Below the pieces are notes generated by a model. It did no database searches, was not told where the DNA came from, and was given only the letters and a program-made list of their open reading frames with translations. DNA of 64,000 bases, taken from the NCBI RefSeq assembly GCF_902499125.1, contig NZ_CABVPX010000003.1:248001-312000 (forward strand), given 5' to 3'. Numbering within the stretch: the first letter of the stretch is position 1; each line of letters begins with the position of its first letter. Positions 63,786-64,000 of the stretch are shown here, one piece after another. Origin of the DNA: Burkholderia arboris (lineage in GTDB: Bacteria > Pseudomonadota > Gammaproteobacteria > Burkholderiales > Burkholderiaceae). The position numbers were made by a program, and so were the translations under genes.

Positions 63786-64000
63786 GTGACGAATTCGACC
63801 GTTTTTTCATGCACGCGAGGCTCGACGGCCGACGTGCCGGCGCGCGACAGGATGGCGTACTGGGATGCATTCAATGCGGCGACGCTGGTCGGGCTGCGCT
63901 GCTCGTCGCTGTCGCCGGCCGGGCTCGAGGTCGAGAAGACCGACATCGCGCTGCCGGGCCTCGGCATCGCCGACATCAGCGGCCGGGACCACGTGATCGA
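63786..64000 (+). CDS. AraC-family regulator (N-terminus only, continues beyond window)
   Basis: The visible 71 residues start at GTG 63786 after GCAGGAGG. They contain VPARDRMAYWDAFNAATLVGLRCSS, typical of the AraC_binding_2 sensor domain that precedes the C-terminal HTH in AraC regulators of aromatic pathways. The HTH lies beyond the right edge. It diverges from the dioxygenase operon and probably controls it. Confidence 0.75.
   Translation, partial: MTNSTVFSCTRGSTADVPARDRMAYWDAFNAATLVGLRCSSLSPAGLEVEKTDIALPGLGIADISGRDHVI

Overview
This high-GC window most likely comes from the second chromosome of a Burkholderia cepacia complex-like bacterium and spans that replicon's origin. The evidence is a parAB-rep-iteron block with six copies of the parS-type 16-mer GTTTATGCGCATAAAC, surrounded by typical Burkholderia genes (hopanoid hpnD, aidA-like gene, Porin_4 porin, VgrG-RHS effector). 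The species assignment is inference from gene content; no database was searched.

Layout. 1-9.3 kb: partial hpnD, a hydrolase, a response regulator-CheC-diguanylate cyclase operon, a hybrid histidine kinase, an FMN reductase with DnaA-box-like sites upstream, an ECF sigma/anti-sigma pair and arsC. 9.3-18.2 kb: the replication and partition core. It holds five parS sites, parA (TTG start), a sixth parS in the parA-parB gap, parB, a convergent Rep_3-type initiator gene, a 1.8-kb non-coding origin with about 21 iterons (six at exact 22-bp spacing), a KfrA-like coiled-coil gene, a tyrosine recombinase that has lost its catalytic residues, and a small gene under a LexA-type box. Iteron-like sequences continue for another 18 kb, only to the right of the origin and only between genes.

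18.2-35 kb: metabolic genes. These are kbl-tdh with an XRE-cupin regulator, GNAT/TetR/DUF1348 genes, a tartrate/D-malate dehydrogenase with a LysR regulator, a short-type argC with a LysR regulator, an adc-bdhA-patatin operon, a PAP2 phosphatase, and a PadR-siderophore-interacting protein operon.

35-44.4 kb: an accessory island with lower GC at its edges. It holds an IS3-type transposase remnant, a PAAR protein, a probable immunity gene, a 1989-residue VgrG-RHS fusion with a short cysteine-rich tip, a decayed XRE regulator and an inverted repeat.

44.4-52.5 kb: a RiPP (TOMM) locus reading rightward. It comprises an FHA protein, a 1341-residue kinase/cyclase-like/AAA/helical-repeat protein, two leader-like precursors and a fused leader-binding-YcaO enzyme. 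A convergent AidA/PixA-like gene follows.

53.4-64 kb: cytochrome b561, then an alcohol/aldehyde and aryl-ketone catabolic region. It has an AraC regulator facing a GMC oxidoreductase and an aldehyde dehydrogenase, and a leftward operon of cupin dioxygenase, MFS transporter, zinc alcohol dehydrogenase, SDR and probably porin, with a second, partial AraC regulator diverging at the right edge.
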